Assembly (NCBI RefSeq): GCF_900996225.1
Contig: NZ_CAAJGL010000090.1
Location: 558,001-622,000 of the forward strand
Reading direction: 5' to 3'
Source of the DNA: Paraburkholderia sp. BCC1884
GTDB taxonomy: Bacteria > Pseudomonadota > Gammaproteobacteria > Burkholderiales > Burkholderiaceae
DNA length: 64,000 nucleotides
The position numbers and the translations under genes are program-made. Under the pieces are notes generated by a model. It saw only the letters and a program-made list of their open reading frames with translations. It did not search any database and was not told the origin of the DNA. Positions 1 to 7,369 of the stretch are shown here, in pieces; the stretch's first letter is position 1; each line of letters begins with the position of its first letter.

Positions 1-2050
1 CGCACGAGTAGTCTTTGTTGCACGACGATTGATCGATGCGACGCTTGCGTCCCAACGCCGTTTCGACCGGTTCTACCGAGAGGCAATTCGATTGCACGCC
101 GCAATCGCCGCAGCCTTCGCAGACTTCCTCGTTGATGAACAGACGCTTGTCGGGATCGGGAAACTCGCCTTTTTTCCGGCGCCGGCGTTTTTCCGCCGCA
201 CAGGTCTGGTCGTAGATCAGCACGGTCACGCCGTCGGTGTCGCGCAATTCGCGTTGCACGGTGTCCATCTCGCTGCGATGGTGGAAGGTCGTGCCCTTCG
301 GAAACAGATCGTGATGGCCGTCGTATTTCTCCGGCTCGTCGCTCACCACGACGAAGCGCGACACGCCTTCGGCTTCCACCTGACGCGCAATCTGCGGCAC
401 CGAGATGCTGCCGTCGACCGGCTGGCCGCCTGTCATGGCGACCGCGTCGTTATAGAGAATCTTGTACGTGATGGTGGCTTTCGCGGCGACCGCCTGGCGG
501 ATCGCGAGAATGCCGGAGTGGAAGTACGTGCCGTCGCCGAGATTCTGGAACACGTGGCGCGTTTTCGTGAACATCGAATGCGAAGCCCAGTCCACGCCTT
601 CGCCGCCCATCTGGATCAGGCCAGTGGTGTCGCGCTCCATCCAGGAAGCCATGAAGTGACAGCCGATGCCCGCATGCGCGATCGATCCGTCCGGCACTTT
701 CGTCGACGTGTTGTGCGGGCAGCCGGAGCAGAAGTAGGGCGTGCGCTTCACGCTGTCGGCGGCGTTCGAAAGAATGTGCGGCGCGACCAGATCGACCACG
801 CGATCGCGGCGATCGAGCGCCGGCTTGTGCTTCGCAAGCCAATCCGCGAACACCGGCAAAATGCGCGACGGCCGCAGTTCGCCGAGCGCCGACAGCAGCA
901 ACGTGCCGTCCGCAGCATTCTTGCCGACCACGATCGGCCGCGTGCCTTGCGTGCGGTTGTAGAGATAGTCCTTGATCTGCTGTTCGATGACCGGGCCCTT
1001 CTCCTCGATCACCAGCACTTCAGACAAACCGGAGACGAACGCGTCGATGCGCGTCATCTCCAGCGGAAACGACAGGCCCACCTTGTAGATGCGCACACCG
1101 GCCGCTTCCAGATCGGCGACGGTGAGGTCGAGCCGGCGCAGCGTTTCCATCAAGTCCAGATGCGCCTTGCCGCACGTTACGATCCCCACGTTGGCATCGG
1201 GGCTCGGCGCGATCCATTTGTCGATGCTGTTCACCCGCGAGAAGTGACGCACGGCGTCGAGCTTCGCGTGCATGCGCGATTCGATGGTCAGGCTCGGCAG
1301 ATCGGGCCAGCGGTTATGCAGGCCGCCGGTTGGCGCTTCGAAATCCTGCGGTACGGCCCAGTCGGTTTGCAGCGCGTCGAGATCGACCGTGGTGCCCGAT
1401 TCGACCGTTTCGGAGATCGCCTTGTAGCCGACCCATGCGCCGGAGAAGCGCGACATCGCCCAGCCATACAGGCCGAACTCGAGCATGTCGGCGATATTCG
1501 ACGGATTCACCACCGGCATATGCCAGGCCATCAGGGCGAAGTCGCTCTGATGCGGCATCGACGACGACACGCAGCCATGGTCGTCGCCTGCCACCACCAG
1601 CACGCCGCCGTGCGGCGACGAGCCGTAGGCGTTGCCGTGCTTGAGCGCGTCACCCGCGCGGTCCACGCCGGGGCCCTTGCCGTACCACATCGCGAACACG
1701 CCTTCGACGGTGCGCTCCGGGTCCGATTCGACCCGTTGCGTGCCGAGCACGGCGGTGCCACCGAGTTCTTCGTTGATCGCGGGCAAGAAGCGAATATCGC
1801 TCGCCGTGAGCAGTTTTTTTGCTTTCCACAACTGCTGATCGACCATGCCGAGCGGCGAGCCGCGATAGCCGCTGATGAAGCCGGCGGTGTTCATGCCGCG
1901 AGCCTTGTCGAGCGCGCGCTGCATCAGCGCGAGGCGCACCAGCGCTTGCGTGCCGGTCAGGAAGATCCGGCCGCGCGTGGCGGTGAGGTTGTCGGACAGC
2001 TTGTAGTCGGCGAGAGCGGGCGTGCCGTCGATGGGCAGGCGAGCGGTCAT
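1..2050 (-). CDS. Indolepyruvate ferredoxin oxidoreductase, fused alpha/beta type (5' part, cut by window edge)
   Basis: Catalyses oxidative decarboxylation of aryl-pyruvates to aryl-acetyl-CoA with ferredoxin as acceptor, using thiamine diphosphate; cytoplasmic. About 683 codons are visible from an ATG at 2048-2050, and the frame is open to the left edge. The N-terminus (TGTQALVRLALMQRALD, then GFISGYRGSPLG) is the usual pyruvate-binding fold of this family. A YFCSGCPHNTS motif and a GIGCHFM motif mark the TPP-binding half. Near the visible end is a ferredoxin-like cluster, CEGCGDCGVQSNC, followed by SCNKDYSC. Full-length fused homologs in Burkholderia are nearly 1,200 residues, so the C-terminal gamma-type domain should lie outside the window. 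A long open frame on the opposite strand (29-2056) is a high-GC shadow. Confidence 0.93.
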   Translation of the reverse strand, partial: MTARLPIDGTPALADYKLSDNLTATRGRIFLTGTQALVRLALMQRALDKARGMNTAGFISGYRGSPLGMVDQQLWKAKKLLTASDIRFLPAINEELGGTAVLGTQRVESDPERTVEGVFAMWYGKGPGVDRAGDALKHGNAYGSSPHGGVLVVAGDDHGCVSSSMPHQSDFALMAWHMPVVNPSNIADMLEFGLYGWAMSRFSGAWVGYKAISETVESGTTVDLDALQTDWAVPQDFEAPTGGLHNRWPDLPSLTIESRMHAKLDAVRHFSRVNSIDKWIAPSPDANVGIVTCGKAHLDLMETLRRLDLTVADLEAAGVRIYKVGLSFPLEMTRIDAFVSGLSEVLVIEEKGPVIEQQIKDYLYNRTQGTRPIVVGKNAADGTLLLSALGELRPSRILPVFADWLAKHKPALDRRDRVVDLVAPHILSNAADSVKRTPYFCSGCPHNTSTKVPDGSIAHAGIGCHFMASWMERDTTGLIQMGGEGVDWASHSMFTKTRHVFQNLGDGTYFHSGILAIRQAVAAKATITYKILYNDAVAMTGGQPVDGSISVPQIARQVEAEGVSRFVVVSDEPEKYDGHHDLFPKGTTFHHRSEMDTVQRELRDTDGVTVLIYDQTCAAEKRRRRKKGEFPDPDKRLFINEEVCEGCGDCGVQSNCLSVEPVETALGRKRRIDQSSCNKDYSC

Positions 2051-2275
2051 GGGTGAGTCTCCATTTTTTGCATCCGCGCGCAGTGGTGGGGACCACGAAG
2101 GTGACGTCGCGAAAGAGACTCTATTTTTTAGCGCCGATTAGAGTGATTTATTCCTACTTTGGTCCGCTGAGGGCGAATGAGCGAGAAGAGCCACCTGTTT
2201 TAATGAAGTTTTGAGGTGGATCTGCCACGCGATGGCGAGCTTCGGGTATGCCCTGGGGTCCGACACGCTCCGAAC

Positions 2276-3250
2276 TTACGATGCCGACGCCTTCACGACG
2301 GACGCCGAGAGAGGCGCGGCGTCGAGCGGCACGACCTCGTCGAAGTGCGAATAATCGATGTAGCTCACGCCGTCCCGTTCGGTCAGGATATCGACGAAAC
2401 GGTGCTGCCAGAAAATCTGCTCGCAGGTCCACATGTGACGCGCCTGCATGGTCTGCGAGGTCGACTCGTCGACGCCTTCCAGCGTGAGCCAGAGCGTCGT
2501 GTCGCGGCTCTTGAGCGTCTCCGCGTTTTCGCCGAACAGCGGGCTGCTTTCGTCGATGACATGCATCATGCTCCAGCCCAGCTTGAACACCGGGTGCTGC
2601 TCGCGCACCAGCGTCAGGTCGTAGAGCTTGCGCAGCGTGTAGCCTTCGACGGTGGTCTCCTGGCGCATGATGCGCAGCTTCGCGTGCGCTTCGGCAATCA
2701 CGTTCCGACGCGCGTTGGCGGCCCGCACCACGAGGGTCATGCGGCCATCGAGCGGCCGGATGATCGCGTAGCGGGCAAACATGATCTTGGCGTGCGGCCG
2801 CGAAAAGCGCGCGAAGATCAGACCGGTCGCCAATGCGATGCTCGACATGCCGACGAAGATTTCTAGCGTGGCGATCCAGTGCGCGTAGACGGTTTGCGGA
2901 TGCATGTCGCCATAGCCGACCGTCGCGAGAGTTTCGACGCTAAAGAAAAACGCGCCGCCGAAACCCGGCGGATATTGATTGGCGATCGATGCATGGCCGA
3001 GCATGTAGAGCGTGGCGAACGCGGTGTTGAGCAGCAGAAACAGCAGCGCCAACGAGACAAAGAAGGTCGGCCAGCGCAGTACTAGCGCACGGTGATAAAG
3101 GTCCAGCCAGAACGGAGTAGGCAGACCGTGCGCCACGACCACCCGATCGTCCAGACGCATTTCGCGGCTGCCGCGCGCGCGACGCTTGGCGGCGGCCGCA
3201 TCGGTGTCGGCCATGCCGGGAAAACGGTCTGACGGTTCGGTTGCCATCAT
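2276..3250 (-). CDS. KirBac-type inward rectifier potassium channel
   Basis: Inner-membrane K+ channel of the prokaryotic Kir family, close in sequence to KirBac1.1 of Burkholderia pseudomallei, whose structure is known. It has 324 residues from the Met-Met start at 3250; the frame is open further upstream, but that extension is arginine-rich and unlike the family. TM1 spans about residues 60-84. The pore helix and selectivity filter TVGYGD are at 110-115, and TM2 covers about 121-148. A cytoplasmic Kir beta-sandwich domain follows, with conserved blocks IMFARYAIIRPLDGRMTL and MMHVIDESSPLFGE. The gene is monocistronic as far as can be seen, lying between the oxidoreductase and two small genes on the same strand. 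Identification is strong; physiological role (K+ leak or signalling) is not shown by the sequence. Confidence 0.95.
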   Translation of the reverse strand: MMATEPSDRFPGMADTDAAAAKRRARGSREMRLDDRVVVAHGLPTPFWLDLYHRALVLRWPTFFVSLALLFLLLNTAFATLYMLGHASIANQYPPGFGGAFFFSVETLATVGYGDMHPQTVYAHWIATLEIFVGMSSIALATGLIFARFSRPHAKIMFARYAIIRPLDGRMTLVVRAANARRNVIAEAHAKLRIMRQETTVEGYTLRKLYDLTLVREQHPVFKLGWSMMHVIDESSPLFGENAETLKSRDTTLWLTLEGVDESTSQTMQARHMWTCEQIFWQHRFVDILTERDGVSYIDYSHFDEVVPLDAAPLSASVVKASAS

Positions 3251-3330
3251 GGGCTCGTGGAGATGAAAACGGCGCAAGCGTAGCATGCGTGCCGCTGGCA
3301 CGCGGTGTTGCAGGCGCGCGGTTTTCCAGG

Positions 3331-3576
3331 CTACGGAAAGGCTCTTGGCCGGGGAATGCCGGCGCCGTGTTCGATGTCGTCCACCGCTTGTCGATGGGCT
3401 GCCGCGACGGCTTCGGCTTCGTCGCCGTAACCGGTGTCGCCGCCAATCGTCGTCCATGTTTTCACCGCTTTCTCGCGATGCCGGATTTCGTATTCCGCGT
3501 CCCAGCGCGCGCCGTTGAGTTCGATGGGGCGGACGTGAATGGAGTACACGCCGTAGAGGAAGAGCTGTTCAGCCAT
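3331..3576 (-). CDS. Small conserved hypothetical protein (81 aa)
   Basis: Function not recognised. The start is supported by a GGAGG-like ribosome site (GGCTGGAGGCGATC) directly before the ATG at 3576. The product is soluble, with no signal peptide or membrane segment. The N-terminal half has alternating hydrophobic/charged character suggestive of beta strands (EQLFLYGVYSIHVRPIEL, YEIRHREKAVKTW), followed by an alanine-rich helix containing DEAEAVAAAHRQAVDDIE. It sits 68 bp downstream of another small gene on the same strand (3645-3875), which also looks like a beta-plus-helix protein, so the pair may be co-transcribed. The layout resembles small DUF proteins common in Burkholderia; I cannot assign a family. 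Confidence 0.7.
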   Translation of the reverse strand: MAEQLFLYGVYSIHVRPIELNGARWDAEYEIRHREKAVKTWTTIGGDTGYGDEAEAVAAAHRQAVDDIEHGAGIPRPRAFP

Positions 3577-3644
3577 GATCGCCTCCAGCCGGTTGATTCG
3601 GGGTGGCGCGACGCGAACGGTTTGCCGACGCGGCGCCGGTCTGC

Positions 3645-3875
3645 TTAAAGCTCGAGTTTGCCGAGGATGCGGTGCGCCAGCGCCTTGGCTTCTTCGAATG
3701 CTTCTTCGGGGGTCGACGAGGTAGCGTCGACCTCATGGACGGTGGTTTCCTGGTCGGCGAGGGCATCGCCTTCGTCGCGCGAGAGGGAGACCACGCCTTG
3801 CCACGTATCGAACTTGACTTCCCTGATCGATGCGGTGGCCGTGTAGATGCCTTTGGTGTAAGTGATGTCCTCCAT
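3645..3875 (-). CDS. Small conserved hypothetical protein (76 aa)
   Basis: Unassigned small acidic protein. The ATG at 3875 is preceded by AAGGAGCAGCGACGCC, a good Shine-Dalgarno at normal spacing. The predicted pattern is three short beta strands (GIYTATASIREVKF, WQGVVSLSR) followed by a C-terminal helix (PEEAFEEAKALAHRILGK). No signal peptide, membrane segment or metal-binding motif is visible. The gene lies immediately upstream of the 81-residue gene at 3331-3576 on the same strand, with a comparable size and layout, which suggests a small two-gene unit. Confidence 0.7.
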   Translation of the reverse strand: MEDITYTKGIYTATASIREVKFDTWQGVVSLSRDEGDALADQETTVHEVDATSSTPEEAFEEAKALAHRILGKLEL

Positions 3876-3994
3876 GGCGTCGCTGCTCCTTCCGAAGGTT
3901 TTGATTTTTCATCGTAGCACGATGGTGGAGCCTGGGCGTGTAGCGTGCCTTTCGCTCCACCTTCCGCCACTGTGCGCGACGCAGGACGACCGGA

Positions 3995-4912
3995 TTACAG
4001 CAGGGCGACGACCTCGTCGAGCGAAGGCGCGTGCGCGCCGGCGTGCCGGCAAGCGGCCGCACCGGCCGCCAATGCGAACTCCAGATGCTCCGGCCAGGCG
4101 CGCTGCGGCGCGGTCATCAGGCTGAACAGCAGACCGCCGATCGAGGCATCGCCCGCGCCCACCGTGTCGACCACTTCGACGCGCGGCGGCCGGCCTTCGA
4201 CCACCATCGCGCCGTCGATCAGCACCGCGGTTTCCGGGCCGCGTGTCACCAGCACGGTGGCGGCCGGATTCATCGCGCGTAATTGTGCGAGTGCGCTGGC
4301 TTCGTCGTTGGTCTTGAAGATCAGACGCAGATCTTCGTCGGACACCTTGATCAGATCGGCGAGCGCGGCCATCTTGCGGAGCGTGGGCTCGTAGCCGTGC
4401 TCCATCAGATTGCGGTAGTTCGGATCGAAACTGATCTTCACGCCTTGCGAACGCAATTCGGCCGCGAGCGCGGCGAGCGTGTCGCCGAGCGGTTTGCGCA
4501 CGAGGCTGATGCAACCGAAGTGCGCCCACTTCACCTGAGCGGTCCAGCCGGCCGGCAGGTGGGCTGGATCGAAGGCGAGATCGGCGCCGTTTTCACCCAT
4601 GAAGAAGTACGCGGGCGGATGCGTATGATGCACGATCGCCAGCAGCGGCGGACGCTCCACGCGCTGCATGAAGCGCATGTCGAGCCCGGCGGCGACGCTC
4701 GCGTTCCAGATCTCGTCGGAGAAGTTGTCGACGCCCAGCGAGCCCGCGCAGGCGGTCGGCAAACCGAGCCGCGCCACGCAGCGCGCGACGTTCCAGCCGG
4801 CGCCGCCCGGCCGGGAGAGCCACTGCGAGGCGCCGGTGCGCACGAGATCGGTGAGGATGTCGCCAGCGGAAACGAAGACGGGGAATTCGCTGTTCGCGTT
4901 CGGGGTGGTCAT
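3995..4912 (-). CDS. PfkB-family sugar kinase (probable fructokinase)
   Basis: ATP-dependent ribokinase-family carbohydrate kinase, 305 residues. The N-terminal sugar-binding signature PGGAGWNVARCVARLG is near residue 35. The C-terminal PfkB signature DTVGAGDAS, which holds the catalytic Asp and the anion hole, is near residue 255. An internal ISFDPNYR block is also typical. The ATG at 4912 overlaps the stop of the upstream isomerase (ATGA), so translation is probably coupled. The partner is an AGE-family sugar isomerase and the first gene is a LacI regulator. Fructose is therefore the most economical substrate, as the product of mannose isomerisation, but this is inferred from context. The far upstream extension of the open frame into the isomerase is not used. 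Confidence 0.88.
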   Translation of the reverse strand: MTTPNANSEFPVFVSAGDILTDLVRTGASQWLSRPGGAGWNVARCVARLGLPTACAGSLGVDNFSDEIWNASVAAGLDMRFMQRVERPPLLAIVHHTHPPAYFFMGENGADLAFDPAHLPAGWTAQVKWAHFGCISLVRKPLGDTLAALAAELRSQGVKISFDPNYRNLMEHGYEPTLRKMAALADLIKVSDEDLRLIFKTNDEASALAQLRAMNPAATVLVTRGPETAVLIDGAMVVEGRPPRVEVVDTVGAGDASIGGLLFSLMTAPQRAWPEHLEFALAAGAAACRHAGAHAPSLDEVVALL

Positions 4913-6192
4913 TGTGCTTGCTCCGCGGATTCGGGCGCGGCGGCCGCGCCGTCGGGCAGTGCGTGCGCGAGGACTTCGTAGCACGCGCCCATCGTGTGAT
5001 AGTCGGTCTTGCCGGCCGGACTTTTTTCGTCGCTGTACTTGCGGTTGTCGCAGGTGAGGATGCGATACCACGCGCCGTATTTATGATCGACGAAGTGCGT
5101 CCAGCTGTAACGCCAGATCTCCTCGTACCAGTCCCAGAAGCGTTCGTTGCCGGTGCGCTTGCCGAGCAGCGCGGCGGTCGCGAAGGTTTCGGCCTGGACC
5201 CAGAAATACTTGTCGTGGTCGCAGACGGTGCCGTCCGGGCCGAAGCCGTAGTAGAGGCCGCCGTGGTCTTCATCCCAGGCGTGCGTCATGGCGGCGTCGA
5301 ACAGTTCGATCGCGCGCGGCAGCAGCCACGGCAGCGGACGGAAACGTTCGAGGATCAGCAGCAGCTTGGCCCATTCGGTTTGATGGCCAGGCTGGAAGCC
5401 CCACGGGCGGAAGATGTTCGAACTGTCTTCCTCGTTGTAGTGCCAATCCACCGACCAGTCCGCGTGAAAGTGTTCCCACACCAGACCTTGCGAAAGCTTC
5501 GCCTGACGCAGCGTGATGTTGGACGCCACCCGTTCCGCTCGATCCAGATAGACGAGATGGCCGGTCGCTTCATGTGCGGCCAGCAACGCTTCGGTGGTGT
5601 GCATGTTCGCGTTCTGCCCGCGATACGAACTGACGCGCCATTCGGGCGACGCTTCGTCGGCGTAGAGACCGGCGGCGGCGTCCCAGAAGCGATGTTCCAT
5701 CAGCTCGAAGGTCGCGGCGATCATCGGCTTCGCTTCTTCGATGCCGGCCATTGCAGCATGCGAATACGCGAGCAGAACGAAGGCGAGGCCATAGCAGTGA
5801 CGCGTCGCGTCGAGCGTGCGCTTGTGGCCGTCGCGCCATTCGAGTTCCCAGTCGTAGCCTTCGTGTTGCGCGTCCCAATGCGCTTCGCGCAGAAAGCGCA
5901 GACCGTGGCGCGCGTACTCGAGATGCTGCGGGTCGCCGAACTGGCGATACGCCATCGCGTAGTTAAAGACGTAGCGACAACTGCTCACCAGATGCCGCGT
6001 GGTCTTGTCGTAGATCGAACCGTCGTCGCGGAAGAAATGGAAAAAGCCGCCGCTCGGATCGAACACGTTCGGCGCGTAAAAGCGCAGCGTGTCCTGCACA
6101 TGCGAGAGCAGGACGTCACGATCGCGAAAGCTGGCGACGGACGGCACCGGAGTAGGGTTGTTAGCGGGATGAAGCGAGTCGGATTGCGTCAT
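4909..6192 (-). CDS. AGE-family sugar isomerase/epimerase (probable mannose isomerase)
   Basis: N-acylglucosamine 2-epimerase-like (alpha/alpha)6 barrel enzyme, 427 residues, cytoplasmic. Hallmarks of the family are visible throughout: SGGFFHFFRDDGS, TRHLVSSCRYVFNYAMAYR, YDWELEWRDGHK, RGQNANMHTTEALLAAHEATG, NIFRPWGFQPGHQTEWAKLLL and WVQAETFATAA, with conserved His residues around the barrel mouth. YihS-type and mannose isomerase members share this pattern and convert mannose to fructose, or related aldose/ketose pairs, without phosphorylation. The gene is co-transcribed with a downstream PfkB kinase (ATGA overlap) and an upstream LacI repressor (also ATGA overlap). That supports sugar isomerisation followed by phosphorylation. 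Exact substrate remains inferred. Confidence 0.87.
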   Translation of the reverse strand: MTQSDSLHPANNPTPVPSVASFRDRDVLLSHVQDTLRFYAPNVFDPSGGFFHFFRDDGSIYDKTTRHLVSSCRYVFNYAMAYRQFGDPQHLEYARHGLRFLREAHWDAQHEGYDWELEWRDGHKRTLDATRHCYGLAFVLLAYSHAAMAGIEEAKPMIAATFELMEHRFWDAAAGLYADEASPEWRVSSYRGQNANMHTTEALLAAHEATGHLVYLDRAERVASNITLRQAKLSQGLVWEHFHADWSVDWHYNEEDSSNIFRPWGFQPGHQTEWAKLLLILERFRPLPWLLPRAIELFDAAMTHAWDEDHGGLYYGFGPDGTVCDHDKYFWVQAETFATAALLGKRTGNERFWDWYEEIWRYSWTHFVDHKYGAWYRILTCDNRKYSDEKSPAGKTDYHTMGACYEVLAHALPDGAAAAPESAEQAQ

Positions 6193-7175
6193 GGCGTTTT
6201 CACCAAAGTACTGGCACGGGCGATGAGATGAACCGGCAGGCGGACCTCCGGTTCGGCGGGTGCGTCTTCTAGCAGGAGTTCGACGCCGCGCCGGCCCAGC
6301 GCTTCCTTGTCGACCGAAATGGTCGACAGCGGCGGCGTGGCATGCGCGGCGGCGGGAATATCGTCGAAGCCGATGATGGCAAGGTCGTCAGGCACGCGCA
6401 AACCGCGTGCGAGGCAGGCGCGCAGCGCGGCGAGCGCGGCGGCGTCGTTATAGGCGAACACCGCGTCGGGGCGCGGACCGGGCGCATCGAGCAGTTGATG
6501 CATGGCGCGCGCGGCGCCGCTGTCGGGGTCGAGGCCGGCGTCGATCGTGACTTCCAGCGACGGGTCGAACAACAGCCCCGCTTCGAAGAACGCGCGCCGG
6601 TAGCCGAGCGCGCGCTGCGCGATGCTGAAGTGCGCGAGCGAGCCGCCGATGAAGGCGATGCGTTTGCGCCCCTGCTCGAACAGATGTTGCATGGCGAGCA
6701 TGGCGCCTGCGGCGTTGTCGAGATTCACCGAGCGCAGGCCGGGCGCCCACAGATCGATCAGCACGAGCGGACGCTGCATGGCGACCAGTGTGGTGAGCGT
6801 TTCAGGCTCGACGAAACCGGCAATCGCCACGGCGTCCGGCGCGTGCAGGCGCATCTGCTGGATCACGTCTTCCGTGGGACCGGCGGTCAGCACCGAAGGC
6901 ACGATGCCGCGTTCGCGGCAGGCGTCTTCCACACCGTGCAGCACGTGCGAGAAGAACGGACTGACCGCGAAGTTATTGTGCTGACGATGCAGCAGGAAAG
7001 TGAGCCGGCGAATGCGCGGCCGCAATTGGGCGGCGTCATAACCGAGCTGCCGCGCCGCTTCGACGACCCGCACGCGGGTGGCCTCCGAGAGGCCGGGCTG
7101 GTTTTTCAATGCGCGTGAAACGGTGCCGATCGACACGCTGGCCGCGCGGGCGACGTCGCGGATGGTTGTGGCCAT
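6189..7175 (-). CDS. LacI-family transcriptional regulator
   Basis: DNA-binding sugar-responsive regulator, 328 residues from the ATG at 7175. An in-frame ATG six codons upstream at 7193 is also possible, but MATTIRDVARAA is the usual family start. The N-terminal helix-turn-helix is TIRDVARAASVSIGTVSRALKN, followed by the hinge region (ATRVRVVEAARQLGYD). The periplasmic-binding-protein-like core ends with the conserved AIIGFDDIPAAAHATPPLSTISVDKEALGR. The stop overlaps the start of the downstream isomerase (ATGA), making this the first gene of a three-gene operon that it probably autoregulates. Two candidate operators lie upstream at 7225-7243 and 7315-7338. Confidence 0.93.
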   Translation of the reverse strand: MATTIRDVARAASVSIGTVSRALKNQPGLSEATRVRVVEAARQLGYDAAQLRPRIRRLTFLLHRQHNNFAVSPFFSHVLHGVEDACRERGIVPSVLTAGPTEDVIQQMRLHAPDAVAIAGFVEPETLTTLVAMQRPLVLIDLWAPGLRSVNLDNAAGAMLAMQHLFEQGRKRIAFIGGSLAHFSIAQRALGYRRAFFEAGLLFDPSLEVTIDAGLDPDSGAARAMHQLLDAPGPRPDAVFAYNDAAALAALRACLARGLRVPDDLAIIGFDDIPAAAHATPPLSTISVDKEALGRRGVELLLEDAPAEPEVRLPVHLIARASTLVKTP

Positions 7176-7224
7176 CGATTCAGGCGGCCGCATGTGGGCC
7201 GCCGCAACTGTTGGAGTTCGGCGA

Positions 7225-7243
7225 TTGTATAGTAAAACGCGTT
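7225..7243. promoter_or_regulatory. Candidate LacI-family operator 1
   Basis: TTGTATAGTAAAACGCGTT contains the self-complementary core AACGCGTT (7236-7243), with the central CpG typical of LacI-family operators. Its first 13 bases match the second site at 7315-7327 with one difference, exactly 90 bp apart. It lies 50 bp upstream of the LacI gene start. Confidence 0.45.
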
Positions 7244-7314
7244 CAACCCAGCCAGAAAAGCAAGCGAACCAGACCCGGAGATACCCGTATCTGTTGAGGT
7301 TGGCTCGAAATATG

Positions 7315-7338
7315 TTGTTTAGTAAAATGGACTAAACA
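7315..7338. promoter_or_regulatory. Candidate operator 2, perfect 8-bp inverted repeat
   Basis: TGTTTAGT (7316-7323) and ACTAAACA (7331-7338) form a perfect inverted repeat with a 7-bp spacer, AAAATGG. The left half repeats the TTGTNTAGTAAAA sequence of the site at 7225. The spacing of 90 bp between sites would suit looping by a tetrameric or paired regulator. The local DNA is AT-rich against a GC-rich background. It could equally be a short terminator-like hairpin after the upstream EAL/GGDEF gene, though it lacks a T tract. Confidence 0.5.
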
Positions 7339-7369
7339 TCTTCTCGAACGGGCATTTCCCCGTGCCGTT

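Noticed and set aside
29..2056. Long plus-strand open frame of more than 600 codons
   Set aside because: It is the antisense shadow of the indolepyruvate oxidoreductase; the product is His/Arg-rich without domains, and the minus strand shows clear TPP and iron-sulfur motifs.
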